From: Polynucleobacter sp. MWH-P3-07-1
Lineage (GTDB): Bacteria; Pseudomonadota; Gammaproteobacteria; Burkholderiales; Burkholderiaceae
DNA: 64,000 nt
NCBI RefSeq assembly: GCF_018687555.1
Contig: NZ_CP061296.1
Span: 1,221,983-1,285,982, forward strand
Direction: 5' to 3'
Each line of letters opens with the position of its first letter. Positions within the stretch are counted from its first letter, which is position 1. The translations under genes and the position numbers were made by a program. The notes beneath the pieces were generated by a model that was given only the letters and a program-made list of their open reading frames with translations, was not told where the DNA came from and did no database searches. This document shows, in pieces, positions 28,465-38,031 of this stretch.

Positions 28465-29336
28465 CAGCTCGCATCCAAGTCTTGTCGCGCTTTACTCGCT
28501 TTTACAAACAGCTTTTCGATCCCCGTTCCATCATTCTCAGCAATCAATTTACGGAGATGTTGAAGGATCGCTAAATACTGATCTAACTCTTTCAGAATAG
28601 AAGTGCGGTTGGCCAAGCTAATATCACGCCACATTTCAGGACTTGAGCCTGCAATACGAGTGAAGTCTTTAAAGCCCGCGCCAATATGACTTAATTTATC
28701 TGCAGCATCTTCAGAATTGATGACGCTGGCCATTAATGCATAAGCAAGGATGTGTGGCAGATGAGAGACGGCTGCGTAAATAGCATCGTGTTGCACATTC
28801 GAAAGCATCTTCACTAGTGCGCCAACCGACTGCCAAAATTTCTCGATTAGCGCGATATCTTGCGGAGAATTTTCTTGCAAAGGGCAAATGATGACTTGCT
28901 TACCAAAGAACAAATCCGCTTTAGCAGCACTAGCACCATGCTGAGCGCCACCAGCAATCGGATGCGCCGGTACAAACTGACACGCTTTTTTGCCCAAGAC
29001 TTCTTTGGCAGCCAAAATCACATCACCCTTTGTGCTACCAGCATCGGTAATCAGCGTCTTAGAGACAAGATGAGGTTCAATCATTGCGAAGATGGTGCGC
29101 ATTTGCGCAACAGGCACACACAAGACAATCACATCGGATTGCTTAGCAGCATCAATTAAATCCACCACCCCATCGATTGCACCCATCTTTAATGCGTGAT
29201 CTAAATTAGACTGGCTTCGACCAACCCCAAGAATTTTTGACACAACACCTGCTTGCTTAAGTGCCAAGCCTAGTGAAGCGCCAATCAGACCTACGCCAAC
29301 AATCGATACCACGCCGTAATTTGGTTTTGTCATCAC
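28464..29336 (-). CDS. tyrA: Prephenate dehydrogenase
   Basis: The 290-residue NAD-dependent enzyme converts prephenate (or arogenate) to the tyrosine precursor. It has a Rossmann [10 protein letters not shown] at residues 14-23, DAGSTKGDV, the catalytic His in HPIAGG and the [11 protein letters not shown] helix. No chorismate mutase domain is attached; that activity is fused to PheA in the same operon. It abuts hisC without a gap and overlaps aroA by one base. Confidence 0.94.
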   Translation of the reverse strand: MMTKPNYGVVSIVGVGLIGASLGLALKQAGVVSKILGVGRSQSNLDHALKMGAIDGVVDLIDAAKQSDVIVLCVPVAQMRTIFAMIEPHLVSKTLITDAGSTKGDVILAAKEVLGKKACQFVPAHPIAGGAQHGASAAKADLFFGKQVIICPLQENSPQDIALIEKFWQSVGALVKMLSNVQHDAIYAAVSHLPHILAYALMASVINSEDAADKLSHIGAGFKDFTRIAGSSPEMWRDISLANRTSILKELDQYLAILQHLRKLIAENDGTGIEKLFVKASKARQDLDAS

Positions 29337-30458
29337 TTAACCCAGAATGGCCCGCATGGCGTCGATGAAGGCAGCGTTTTCTTCAGGCAGGCCTATAGAA
29401 ATTCTGAGCCACTGAGGCAAACCATAATTGGCAACTGGACGCACAATAATGCCGCGCTTGAGCAGCGCCAAATTCACCTTCGCCCCCGAATCTGCCTCGT
29501 CACCCACTTTCAATAAAACAAAATTGCCTGCAGAAGGCAAGTAGGTCAATCCCATTTCCTCGAAGGCATCAGTTAATTGCAGGTAACCTGCACGATTAAG
29601 GTCATAGCCCTTTTGCAAGAACGCGGTGTCTTGTAATGCTGCAATTGCAGCAGCTTGCGCCAAGCTATTCACGTTAAAAGGTTGGCGAATGCGGTTCAGT
29701 AAATCGGTGAGAGCAGGTTGAGCAATACCGTAACCAATCCGTAGTCCTGCCAAGCCATAGGCCTTAGAAAAACTACGTGAAACGATTAAGTTCGGAAAAC
29801 GTTTAACCCAAGCGATTGCATCGTACTGCTGCTCAGGCAATAGATACTCGTTATAAGCCTCATCTAGCACGACGATGACATTGCTAGGCACCTGCTCCAA
29901 AAATGACTCAATCTCTTGTGCACTCAAATAGCTACCAGTCGGATTATTGGGGTTAGCCACAAAAACTAACTTTGCTTTTACCCCTGAGGTCTGAATTGCT
30001 TTGAGCATTGCATTGAGGTCATGCCCATATTGAGGTGTTGCAGCAACCTCTACTGCGCGCGCACCAACCGCTTGAGTGGCTAATGGATACACCGCAAAAG
30101 CATGCTTAGAGAAAATAATGTCGTCGTCAGTGTGCGCAACTGCTCGTGTAGTTAACTCCAGAATGTCATTGCTACCATTTCCCAGAGTAATCCAATGCGT
30201 CGGGACATCTAAACGCTCTGACAAGACATTCTTGAGTTCAAAACCATTGGAGTCTGGATAACGACCTAAGTCACTGGCCGCTTTCAGCATTGCATCATGA
30301 GCCGACTTGGGCATGCCCAGGGGATTTTCATTGGACGCAAGCTTGATAATCTTGCTCTCATCCAAACCATATTCACGCGCAACCTCGCTGATAGGCCTGC
30401 CACCAACGTAAGGCGCAATAGCTTGAATATGTTTTAAGCCGAAAGAACTCATAATCAA
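29337..30458 (-). CDS. hisC: Histidinol-phosphate / aromatic aminotransferase
   Basis: The 373-residue class I PLP aminotransferase has the Schiff-base lysine in SRSFSKAYGLAGLRIGYG, the SNENPLG substrate segment and the VLDEAYNEY aspartate. Families in this position between pheA and tyrA often act as the aromatic aminotransferase for Phe and Tyr as well as, or instead of, histidinol phosphate. Context favours the aromatic role. The start overlaps pheA by four bases; an ATG two codons later is equally possible. Confidence 0.92.
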   Translation of the reverse strand: MIMSSFGLKHIQAIAPYVGGRPISEVAREYGLDESKIIKLASNENPLGMPKSAHDAMLKAASDLGRYPDSNGFELKNVLSERLDVPTHWITLGNGSNDILELTTRAVAHTDDDIIFSKHAFAVYPLATQAVGARAVEVAATPQYGHDLNAMLKAIQTSGVKAKLVFVANPNNPTGSYLSAQEIESFLEQVPSNVIVVLDEAYNEYLLPEQQYDAIAWVKRFPNLIVSRSFSKAYGLAGLRIGYGIAQPALTDLLNRIRQPFNVNSLAQAAAIAALQDTAFLQKGYDLNRAGYLQLTDAFEEMGLTYLPSAGNFVLLKVGDEADSGAKVNLALLKRGIIVRPVANYGLPQWLRISIGLPEENAAFIDAMRAILG

Positions 30459-31537
30459 ATGGCTGAGCGGGGATAGGAGCCGAGCTTTTTATAGAACGCA
30501 GCTGTGTCTTGAAGCTCAATTAGTGCCTTAGCAACTTTGTCTTCATCTGCATGGCCAGCCACATCAATGAAGAAGTGATACTCCCAAGTTCCCTTGCGCG
30601 CAGGACGAGATTCAAAACGATTCATCGAAACACCGTGCTTTGCCAAGGGAGCAAGCAAACGATGTACGGCACCAGGCTGATTATCAACAGATAGCACTAG
30701 CGAAGTTTGATCATTACCAGTTGCTTGACATGCATAGTTACCAATCACTACAAAGCGAGTACGATTGTGCGGGTCATCCTGAATTTGTGATGCCACTGCT
30801 TGTAAGCTGTATGCAATTTGCGCAGGCTCACCGGCAATGGCTGCCAAAGTGGGATCTGCTGCAGCCATGCGCGCAGCTTCAGCATTACTACTCACTGCTT
30901 GGCGCTTTAACTGAGGGGCGTGCTCACTCAACCACTGTTGACATTGTGCAAGCGCTTGAGCATGGGCACAGACAGTAGTAACCCCATCCAAGCTTCCACT
31001 CTTCGTTAACAAATGATGACGAATAGGCAAAACGACTTCACCGCTGATTTGCAGGGGGGCATCGAGTAACAAATCGAGCGTACGAGAAACGGCACCTTCG
31101 CTAGAGTTTTCCACTGGTACAACGCCAAATTGCGCAGCACCCTTCTCTACCGCTTTAAAAACCTCATCAATACTGACGCAAGGCAAACCGGCAATGGATT
31201 GACCAAAATAAGTTTGTGCAGCCTGCTCAGAAAAAGTGCCGACCGGACCCAGGTAAGCAATCGTTTGTCGAGCCTCTAAAGCGCGGCAAGCAGACATCAC
31301 CTCGCGCCAGATCGCAGCAATACCATCAGGCAATAAAGGACCCTGATTGATCTCTTGCAGTTTTGCTACGACTTGGCGCTCACGCTCAGGCCGAAATACT
31401 GGTGAGGCAAATCCACCTTTGATATGCCCTACCTCTTGTGCAGCTTGAGCACGCTGTGAGAGCAGATCCAAAATCTTGGCATCTAAATCATCGATCTTGT
31501 CACGCAAGGGCGCAAGTCGCTGTTCTTCAGTACTCAT
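30455..31537 (-). CDS. pheA: Bifunctional chorismate mutase / prephenate dehydratase
   Basis: The 360-residue fusion converts chorismate to prephenate and then phenylpyruvate. Residues 1-90 are an AroQ chorismate mutase (LRDKIDDLDAKILDLLSQRAQ). The middle is the dehydratase (GPVGTFSEQAA, VVPVENSSEGAVSRTLDLL, NRTRFVVIG). A C-terminal ACT domain (GAVHRLLAPLAKHGVSMNRFESRP) is expected to bind phenylalanine for feedback inhibition. It overlaps serC by one base. Confidence 0.95.
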   Translation of the reverse strand: MSTEEQRLAPLRDKIDDLDAKILDLLSQRAQAAQEVGHIKGGFASPVFRPERERQVVAKLQEINQGPLLPDGIAAIWREVMSACRALEARQTIAYLGPVGTFSEQAAQTYFGQSIAGLPCVSIDEVFKAVEKGAAQFGVVPVENSSEGAVSRTLDLLLDAPLQISGEVVLPIRHHLLTKSGSLDGVTTVCAHAQALAQCQQWLSEHAPQLKRQAVSSNAEAARMAAADPTLAAIAGEPAQIAYSLQAVASQIQDDPHNRTRFVVIGNYACQATGNDQTSLVLSVDNQPGAVHRLLAPLAKHGVSMNRFESRPARKGTWEYHFFIDVAGHADEDKVAKALIELQDTAAFYKKLGSYPRSAI

Positions 31538-32634
31538 TAAGCCCGCCTTTCAAAATCTTGCATAAATTCAACCAGGGCTTTTACACCCTCTATAGGCATT
31601 GCATTGTAGATACTTGCTCGCATTCCACCAACTGCTTTATGACCTCTCAGCGCCACCAAACCAGCAGCATGAGATTGCGCTAGAAATTCGGTATTCATCG
31701 CCTCATCTTTCAAAAAGAAGGTGACATTCATTCTGGAGCGATAAGGTTTTGCAATGCGATTCTCGTACAGAGCGCTTTGATCAATGCATTGATAAAGTAA
31801 ATCTGCCTTTACTTGATTCTGTTTGGCAATCGCTTTAACACCGCCCTGCTTCAGCAACCACTTAAAGCTCAGACCTGCCATATAAATCGCAAACGTGGGA
31901 GGCGTATTTAACATCGATTGATTGGCGGCTTCTTTTGCCCAATCCCAAACCGATGGCGTGATTGGCATGCTGTGACCCAACAGATCTTTACGGACGATCA
32001 CAATCGTGACACCTGAGGGCCCAATATTCTTTTGCGCACCCGCAAATAGCACTCCGTATTGGCTTACATCCATCTCTTTGGATAAGATGTTGCTTGATAC
32101 GTCCGCGACTAAAGGCACATTACCAACATCTGGCACCTGGTCAAATTCAACACCACCAATGGTTTCGTTAGAGCAGATATGCACGTATGCGGCATCACTC
32201 GAGAGATTCCAAGATGAGCGCGGTGGAATCGTGGTGAAGTGCTCTGCCTCTGAAGAGGCGGCTAGATGAGCTGCACCGTATTTCTGAGCCTCTTTCAAGG
32301 ACTTCTCAGACCAAATACCGGTAACGATGAAATCTGCTTTAGGCCCACTCTTGCTCAGACCCATGAGATTCATTGGGATCGCAGCATTTTGTCCAATACC
32401 ACCACCTTGCAAAAGCAAGATCTCATATTGATCTGGAATACTCATCAAAGTACGCAGATCGTGCAATGTCTCTTCATACACCGCCATAAACTCTTTGCTG
32501 CGGTGGCTGATCTCCATGACACTGGTTCCAAGACCATGCCAGTTGAGCATTTCATCTGCAGCCTGCTTCAGAATCTCTTCGGGAAGAGTGGCGGGGCCCG
32601 CAGCGAAATTAAAAATGCGGCGGTCAAACGTCAT
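31537..32634 (-). CDS. serC: Phosphoserine aminotransferase
   Basis: The 365-residue PLP enzyme converts 3-phosphohydroxypyruvate to phosphoserine and also acts in pyridoxal phosphate synthesis. It begins with the diagnostic FNFAAGPATLPEEIL and has the PLP-lysine region VADVSSNILSKEMDV and the ending GGMRASIYNAMPIEGVKAL. It starts 33 bases after gyrA with no terminator between, so serine, aromatic and gyrase genes may be co-transcribed. Confidence 0.96.
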   Translation of the reverse strand: MTFDRRIFNFAAGPATLPEEILKQAADEMLNWHGLGTSVMEISHRSKEFMAVYEETLHDLRTLMSIPDQYEILLLQGGGIGQNAAIPMNLMGLSKSGPKADFIVTGIWSEKSLKEAQKYGAAHLAASSEAEHFTTIPPRSSWNLSSDAAYVHICSNETIGGVEFDQVPDVGNVPLVADVSSNILSKEMDVSQYGVLFAGAQKNIGPSGVTIVIVRKDLLGHSMPITPSVWDWAKEAANQSMLNTPPTFAIYMAGLSFKWLLKQGGVKAIAKQNQVKADLLYQCIDQSALYENRIAKPYRSRMNVTFFLKDEAMNTEFLAQSHAAGLVALRGHKAVGGMRASIYNAMPIEGVKALVEFMQDFERRA

Positions 32635-32667
32635 GATGGTGTCGACTAGTCTGTATTCGATGCCAGC

Positions 32668-35376
32668 TTAGGCATCACTAGCAGTATCGCTAGCAGCATC
32701 ACCGACATCGCCAGCATCAATCGAATCATCTTCTACAAGGTCATCCTCGTCATCTGAATCGCTTTCAGCAATCCTCTGCAAGCCAGATAAACGAGTCCCC
32801 TCATCTACGTTGATGAGTGTGACACCTTGCGTTGAGCGACCCATCTCTCTGATTTCAGAGACACGCGTCCGCACTAAGACACCACCCGTAGTAATCAACA
32901 TGATTTGATCTTCAGGAGAAACGAGAGCTGCAGCAACAACTTTGCCGTTACGCTCTGATGTCTGAATGGCGATCATGCCCTTAGTACCGCGACCATGACG
33001 GGTATATTCAGCGATTGGAGTACGCTTGCCATAACCATTTTCAGTTGCAGTCAAGACGCTTCCAGGAGTCGCATTGGCTTCAGCATCTGCCACACTAATC
33101 TGCGCGCCCTCTGCCACTTCCGCAGGAGCTACTAGCATTGCAATCACTTGCTGACCTTCACCTAAGTTCATACCGCGCACGCCTCGAGCAGTACGACCCA
33201 TTGGACGAACATCATTCTCATCAAAGCGCACCGCCTTACCAGCATCAGAGAACAACATGACATCGTGTTGGCCATCAGTAATTGCTGCGCCCACCAAGAA
33301 ATCGCCCTCATTCAAATCAACCGCAATAATGCCGGCCTTGCGTGGGTTAGAAAAGTCAGATAAACGTGTCTTCTTAACGGTACCTAAGCTGGTTGCCATA
33401 AAGACGTACTGATCATCCTGATAGCCTTTGATTGGCAGAATCACGGTGATCTTCTCGCCTTCAATCAGCGGGAACATATTGACGATGGGCTTACCTCTTG
33501 AGGTGCGACTACCTTGAGGTACTTCCCAGACTTTGAGCCAATACATGCGACCGCGATCAGAAAAACACAAAATGGTGTCGTGTGTATTTGCTACGAATAA
33601 AGTATCGATCCAGTCTTCATCTTTAGTTGCCGCCGCCTGCTTACCGCGACCACCGCGCTTCTGCGCACGATACTCACTGAGCGGCTGACTCTTCATATAA
33701 CCAGTATGTGAAAGAGTAACAACCATATCTTGCGGCGTAATGAGATCTTCAGTGAAGAGCTCAGTTGCATTCATCTCAATAAATGAGCGACGACCGTTGT
33801 CGCTGCCTGCAATGCCGTACTCGGCCTGCACTTCTTTTAATTCGCTTTCGATGACCTGAGTGACTCGCTCTGATTTAGCCAATAAGTCGAGCAAGTCAGC
33901 AATCTCAGACATGACGTCTTTGTACTCAGAAACAATCTTGTCTTGCTCAAGACCAGTCAAGCGTTGCAAACGCATTTGCAGAATTTCTTGTGCTTGGCTA
34001 TCAGATAAGCGATAGAGGCCACTGCTCTGCATGCCGTATTCAGGCAAGAGGCCATCAGGGCGATAAGCATTACGACCGCCTGGGGTATCTGTCTCTGCAC
34101 GCGCCAACATCTCACGTACCATCGAGGAATCCCAATTCTTGCCCATCAACTCCGTCTTTGCTTCTACTGGATTGGCAGCAGCCTTGATGATCGCAATGAA
34201 TTCATCAATGTTTGCTAATGCGACAGCTAAGCCCTCGAGGACATGACCACGCTCTCGCGCTTTACGAAGTTCAAAAATCGTGCGACGGGTAACAACTTCG
34301 CGACGATGCTGCAAGAAATACTCCAGCATCTGCTTCAAGTTCAACAGGCGTGGCTGGTTATCAACCAAGGCCACCATATTCATGCCGAAGTTATCTTGTA
34401 ACTGCGTACTCTTGTATAAATTATTCAGAACAACCTCAGGAACTTCACCGCGCTTGAGCTCAATCACAACGCGCATTCCAGATTTGTCGGACTCATCCCG
34501 CAAATCAGAAATACCTTCGACTTTTTTCTCATTCACTAACTCAGCAATGCGCTCGAGCAAGTTCTTCTTATTGACTTGATAAGGCAACTCATCAACGATG
34601 ATGGCTTGACGCGAACCCTTATCAATATCTTCAAAGTGGGTCTTGGCACGCATGACCACGCGACCGCGACCAGTGCGGTAACCCTCACGCACACCTTGAA
34701 CACCATAAATAATTCCGGCAGTGGGGAAATCTGGCGCTGGGATGATCTCAATCAACTCATCAATGGTGCAATCCGGGTTGTGCAAGACGTGTAAACAGGC
34801 CTGAACCACCTCATCCAAGTTATGAGGGGGGATATTGGTTGCCATACCTACCGCAATGCCTGAGCTGCCGTTAATGAGCAAATTGGGCACTTTGGCAGGC
34901 AGAATCAGGGGCTCGCGCTCGCTACCGTCGTAATTTGGCCCAAAATCGACCGTTTCCTTATCCAAATCAGCCAATAGGTCATGGGCAATTTTGCGCAAGC
35001 GGATCTCGGTATACCGCATCGCAGCGGCGTTATCCCCATCCACGGAGCCAAAGTTACCCTGGCCGTCAACTAACATATAGCGTAGAGAGAAATCTTGGGC
35101 CATCCGGACGATGGTGTCATACACCGCAGAATCGCCATGGGGATGGTATTTACCGATTACATCGCCAACTATACGGGCAGATTTTTTGTAAGCACGGTTC
35201 CAATCGTTGTTTAATTCATACATCGCAAATAAGACCCGGCGGTGTACTGGCTTAAGGCCATCACGCACGTCTGGCAAGGCTCTGCCGACAATGACGCTCA
35301 TAGCGTAGTCCAAATAGGACCGCCGCATTTCGTCTTCTAGGGATATTGGTAGTGTTTCTTTAGCGGCTTGTTCCAT
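32668..35376 (-). CDS. gyrA: DNA gyrase subunit A
   Basis: The 902-residue subunit breaks and rejoins DNA. The catalytic tyrosine is Tyr122 (AAAMRYTEI), numbered as in E. coli. The quinolone-determining residues are Ser83 and Asp87, the sensitive type. Six beta-propeller blades occupy roughly residues 540-860 with the GyrA box QKRGGRGK. The protein ends in a very acidic tail of about 35 residues ([17 protein letters not shown]). The start has no Shine-Dalgarno but a TATTAT six bases before the ATG. Confidence 0.98.
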   Translation of the reverse strand: MEQAAKETLPISLEDEMRRSYLDYAMSVIVGRALPDVRDGLKPVHRRVLFAMYELNNDWNRAYKKSARIVGDVIGKYHPHGDSAVYDTIVRMAQDFSLRYMLVDGQGNFGSVDGDNAAAMRYTEIRLRKIAHDLLADLDKETVDFGPNYDGSEREPLILPAKVPNLLINGSSGIAVGMATNIPPHNLDEVVQACLHVLHNPDCTIDELIEIIPAPDFPTAGIIYGVQGVREGYRTGRGRVVMRAKTHFEDIDKGSRQAIIVDELPYQVNKKNLLERIAELVNEKKVEGISDLRDESDKSGMRVVIELKRGEVPEVVLNNLYKSTQLQDNFGMNMVALVDNQPRLLNLKQMLEYFLQHRREVVTRRTIFELRKARERGHVLEGLAVALANIDEFIAIIKAAANPVEAKTELMGKNWDSSMVREMLARAETDTPGGRNAYRPDGLLPEYGMQSSGLYRLSDSQAQEILQMRLQRLTGLEQDKIVSEYKDVMSEIADLLDLLAKSERVTQVIESELKEVQAEYGIAGSDNGRRSFIEMNATELFTEDLITPQDMVVTLSHTGYMKSQPLSEYRAQKRGGRGKQAAATKDEDWIDTLFVANTHDTILCFSDRGRMYWLKVWEVPQGSRTSRGKPIVNMFPLIEGEKITVILPIKGYQDDQYVFMATSLGTVKKTRLSDFSNPRKAGIIAVDLNEGDFLVGAAITDGQHDVMLFSDAGKAVRFDENDVRPMGRTARGVRGMNLGEGQQVIAMLVAPAEVAEGAQISVADAEANATPGSVLTATENGYGKRTPIAEYTRHGRGTKGMIAIQTSERNGKVVAAALVSPEDQIMLITTGGVLVRTRVSEIREMGRSTQGVTLINVDEGTRLSGLQRIAESDSDDEDDLVEDDSIDAGDVGDAASDTASDA

Positions 35377-35382
35377 TTAGAA

Positions 35383-35388
35383 ATAATA
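35383..35388 (-). promoter_or_regulatory. -10-like hexamer placed for a leaderless gyrA transcript
   Basis: The minus strand reads TATTAT, six bases (ttctaa), then the gyrA ATG. No ribosome binding site is seen. The rest of the 160-base region between gyrA and the OmpA gene holds the divergent OmpA promoter, which I could not place with confidence. Confidence 0.35.
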
Positions 35389-35536
35389 TCATTTTGATGA
35401 CGGAAGACCCCTATGCTAAGATTCTGTCAGTTTGTACGAAATTGAGATGTGTCGCTTTGCGGTGTTTTTGCTTCAAAGTAGGGCGAATTACATTTAAGTT
35501 TGACTTTAATTAAAAAGAGATTTTTGAGGACTAAAA

Positions 35537-36106
35537 ATGAACAAAACCCTAAAACTGTTGCTCGCTTCTGTTATTACCGTTTCTGCAACCGCAGCAATGG
35601 CATCTGATAACTGGCAAAACGGCGACGGCTCCCTGAACTGGAAAAACGGCGACGGTACATTGTGCTGGCGTGATAATAACTGGACACCTGCAACTGCAGC
35701 TGCTGGTTGCGATGGCGCATTGCAACAAGGTCACTCCGCTGCTGGCGTTAGCCAAAGCAAGATCACTTTGCAAGCTGATACCCTCTACGATTTCAACAAG
35801 TCTGACTTGAAACCAGAAGGTAAAGCGACTTTGGACAAGATCGCTGCTGATCTCTCCAAGATCAAGCTGGAAGTCATCATCGCTGTTGGTAACACCGACA
35901 GCGTTGGTACAGATGCATACAACATGGCCCTCGGTCAGCGTCGTGCGCAGTCTGTTAAGACTTACCTCGTAAGCAAGGGTGTTGACGCAAGCCGCATCTA
36001 CACAGAATCCAAAGGCAAGAGCAATCCAGTTGCAAGCAATGCAACTGCTGAAGGCCGCGCTAAGAACCGCCGCACCGACATCGAAGTTGTTGGTACAGCT
36101 AAGTAA
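35537..36106 (+). CDS. OmpA-family outer membrane / peptidoglycan-binding protein
   Basis: The 189-residue protein has a signal peptide (to about residue 22). A short segment rich in Trp-Asn-Gly-Asp-Gly follows, then an OmpA C-terminal peptidoglycan-binding domain (LQADTLYDFNKSDLKPEGKATLDKI; NTDSVGTDAYNMALGQRRAQSVKTYL; NRRTDIEVVG). Burkholderiales homologues have the CWRDNNWTPATAAAGCDG segment. Here it is preceded by two tandem copies of a nine-residue unit (25-33, 34-42). GAGGA precedes the ATG. A strong terminator follows. Confidence 0.9.
   Translation: MNKTLKLLLASVITVSATAAMASDNWQNGDGSLNWKNGDGTLCWRDNNWTPATAAAGCDGALQQGHSAAGVSQSKITLQADTLYDFNKSDLKPEGKATLDKIAADLSKIKLEVIIAVGNTDSVGTDAYNMALGQRRAQSVKTYLVSKGVDASRIYTESKGKSNPVASNATAEGRAKNRRTDIEVVGTAK
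35609..35662 (+). repeat. 27-bp in-frame tandem duplication in the OmpA gene
   Basis: Two adjacent 27-base units encode NWQNGDGSL and NWKNGDGTL, followed by a degenerate third beginning CWRDNN. The DNA copies are largely identical, which suggests a recent or conserved in-frame duplication just after the signal peptide. Confidence 0.8.
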
Positions 36107-36120
36107 TCCGCTTCAAACCT

Positions 36121-36150
36121 AAAAAAGCCCGGTTCTGCCGGGCTTTTTTA
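36121..36150 (+). terminator. Rho-independent terminator after the OmpA gene
   Basis: A-rich arm, GCCCGG, five-base loop, CCGGGC and a T-run make a textbook terminator 15 bases past the OmpA stop and 20 bases before ubiG. Confidence 0.92.
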
Positions 36151-36157
36151 TTTCCGC

Positions 36158-36163
36158 TATATT
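36158..36163 (+). promoter_or_regulatory. -10-like hexamer placed for a leaderless ubiG transcript
   Basis: TATATT is followed by six bases (cgtaac) and the ubiG ATG at 36170. The gene starts only 20 bases after a strong terminator, so a leaderless promoter is almost required by space; the -35 would fall inside the terminator hairpin. Confidence 0.4.
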
Positions 36164-36169
36164 CGTAAC

Positions 36170-36865
36170 ATGAACGTTGATCAATCTGAAATCGCTAAAT
36201 TTAGCGCCCTAGCCCATCGCTGGTGGGACCCCAATAGTGAATTTAAGCCCTTGCATGCAATTAATCCGTTGCGCCTGGATTGGATTCAATCCTTTGGCAG
36301 TTTGGCGGGAAAGAAGGTCTTAGATGTTGGCTGTGGCGGTGGAATCCTGGCGGAATCTATGGCTCAGTCCGGGGCTGATACCACCGGCATTGACCTCTCT
36401 GAGAAGGCTCTCAAAGTTGCTGAATTACATGCCCTCGAGGTGGGTGCCAAACTCATGTATCGCGCCATTTCGGCCGAAGCGCTCGCCGATGAAAATCCAG
36501 GTCAATACGATGTTGTGACCTGCATGGAGATGCTCGAGCATGTGCCAGATCCCGCATCGGTTGTCAGAGCCTGCGCCACACTAGCCAAGCCTGGCGGCAC
36601 CCTTTTCTTCAGCACCTTGAATCGCAATCCCAAATCCTATTTATTTGCCATCCTCGGAGCTGAATACCTACTTCGCCTGCTCCCCAAAGGGACTCACGAA
36701 TACGCTAAATTCATCAAGCCATCTGAGTTGATTGCCTTTACTCGCGAGGCAGAATTAGAACTGCTCGGGATGAAAGGGATGAGCTACAACCCGCTTACCC
36801 AAGTCTATTCGCTAGGGAGCGATATGGATGTCAATTACATGATTGCTGTTCGCAAATGCAGTTGA
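36170..36865 (+). CDS. ubiG: Bifunctional ubiquinone O-methyltransferase UbiG
   Basis: The 231-residue SAM-dependent enzyme performs both O-methylations in ubiquinone synthesis. It begins with the UbiG hallmark [23 protein letters not shown] and has SAM motif [16 protein letters not shown] at about residues 48-63. The EMLEHVPDP and [13 protein letters not shown] blocks follow. Its stop overlaps the gph start as TGATG, so the two are translationally coupled, as in many betaproteobacteria. Confidence 0.96.
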   Translation: MNVDQSEIAKFSALAHRWWDPNSEFKPLHAINPLRLDWIQSFGSLAGKKVLDVGCGGGILAESMAQSGADTTGIDLSEKALKVAELHALEVGAKLMYRAISAEALADENPGQYDVVTCMEMLEHVPDPASVVRACATLAKPGGTLFFSTLNRNPKSYLFAILGAEYLLRLLPKGTHEYAKFIKPSELIAFTREAELELLGMKGMSYNPLTQVYSLGSDMDVNYMIAVRKCS

Positions 36866-37536
36866 TGCAAAGCCCTTATCAGGGGATCTTTTTTGACTTG
36901 GATGGCACCCTAGCAGATACAGCCCCTGATTTAGTTGCCGCCGCAAATCAACTGCTCATTGCTCGCAAGCAAGCTGCACTGCCATATGAACTATTACGCC
37001 CTCGAGCCTCTGCTGGCGCTCGCGGTCTCATCGCAGGCGCATTTGGTATCACCCCGGAGCACCCTGACTTCAATCACTTGCGCGATGAATTTTTTACAAA
37101 CTATGAAAATGCCCTGCTAGTAAATAGTGTTTTATTCGATGGCATTGATGAGTTACTGAATCAACTGGATCAGGCCCATATTCCGTGGGGGATTGTGACG
37201 AACAAGCATGAACGATTTACCCACCCCCTGACTGAACAGATGGGCTTGCGTCAGCGAGCAGCGTCAACGGTATCAGGCGACACTACTCCGCATGCCAAAC
37301 CACATCCCGCCCCCATCCTGCATGCTGCTCAGCTAGCGAAGATTGATCCGACCAAAGGGCTCTATGTCGGCGATGATATTCGGGATGTTGTGGCAGGCAA
37401 GGCAGCCGGCATGAAAACAGTAGCTGCAGCCTATGGTTACTGCGGCTGCACAGAGCCTCCCGAAACTTGGGGAGCAGACTATTTAGTCAAAACCCCACAC
37501 GAATTATTTGAAATCATCTTTCCAGCTCACTCATAG
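36865..37536 (+). CDS. gph: Phosphoglycolate phosphatase (HAD family)
   Basis: The HAD hydrolase of 223 residues removes phosphate from 2-phosphoglycolate formed in DNA repair. HAD motif I is FFDLDGTLADTAPDL, motif II lies near WGIVTNK, and motifs III/IV are KPHPAPILHA and YVGDDIRDVVAGKAAG. I chose the ATG at 36865, which forms a TGATG junction with the ubiG stop. An ATG three codons upstream (36856) is possible. The gene is followed by tmRNA. Confidence 0.93.
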   Translation: MQSPYQGIFFDLDGTLADTAPDLVAAANQLLIARKQAALPYELLRPRASAGARGLIAGAFGITPEHPDFNHLRDEFFTNYENALLVNSVLFDGIDELLNQLDQAHIPWGIVTNKHERFTHPLTEQMGLRQRAASTVSGDTTPHAKPHPAPILHAAQLAKIDPTKGLYVGDDIRDVVAGKAAGMKTVAAAYGYCGCTEPPETWGADYLVKTPHELFEIIFPAHS

Positions 37537-37560
37537 GGCTTTAGTAAAAGTAACGAGCTT

Positions 37561-37582
37561 TTTTAGGCGGTCCGCCTTAAAA
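37561..37582. other. Imperfect palindrome between gph and tmRNA
   Basis: TTTTAGGCGG and CCGCCTTAAAA form a hairpin with one bulge and a single-base loop. It could be a weak gph terminator or lie in the spacer of the ssrA promoter, since TAAAAT at 37578-37583 is the best -10 candidate nearby. Confidence 0.5.
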
Positions 37583-37606
37583 TAGACCCTCTTATGCATT
37601 AACTCC

Positions 37607-37965
37607 GGGGTCGACATGGTTTCGACGTGGATTACAAAGCATCAAGGGCATACCGAGGACCCGTTATCTCGTAAATCAATGGGAATGTAATAACTGCTAA
37701 CGACGAACGTTACGCACTAGCCGCTTAATTGCGGTTGCCCCTGAACTGATTCTCTCTTGGGTCAGCTAGCGAAAGCTAGATCAGGGTCATTTACAAGAGA
37801 TAAGACTATCTCGTGTCACGTGGGATAGTACGAAAACTTAGTGAATCGTCAACGAGGAACGTGTCAGTCCGTGCCTAGTTGGTTAAATTAAATGATATGA
37901 CTAAGTATGTAGAACTTGTTGTGGAGGATTTGCGGACGCGGGTTCGATTCCCGCCGACTCCACCA
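37607..37965 (+). ncRNA. ssrA: tmRNA (transfer-messenger RNA)
   Basis: The 359-base gene encodes the trans-translation RNA that rescues stalled ribosomes. The 5' end GGGGTCG pairs with CGACTCC before the encoded ACCA at the 3' end, giving a seven-pair acceptor stem. The T arm reads GGTTCGATTCC. The resume codon GCT at 37696 opens the tag reading frame, which encodes ANDERYALAA and ends at TAA 37726-37728. This is a one-piece tmRNA of betaproteobacterial type. The tag ending LAA is the usual ClpXP degradation signal. Confidence 0.97.
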
Positions 37966-37972
37966 TTTAAAG

Positions 37973-38006
37973 CAAACCCCTCTGAAGCTAGAGGGGTTTG
38001 TCTTTT
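37973..38006 (+). terminator. Rho-independent terminator of tmRNA
   Basis: CAAACCCCTCT and AGAGGGGTTTG form an 11-bp perfect stem with a six-base loop, followed by TCTTTT. It starts eight bases after the tmRNA CCA end. Confidence 0.92.
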
Positions 38007-38031
38007 GCTTTTGATCTTTTTACTTTACTCT

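Noticed and set aside
32668..35376. Possible quinolone-resistance substitutions in GyrA
   Set aside because: Positions 83 and 87 read Ser and Asp, the sensitive type.
37696..37728. Unusual tmRNA tag
   Set aside because: ANDERYALAA is within the normal range for betaproteobacterial tags.
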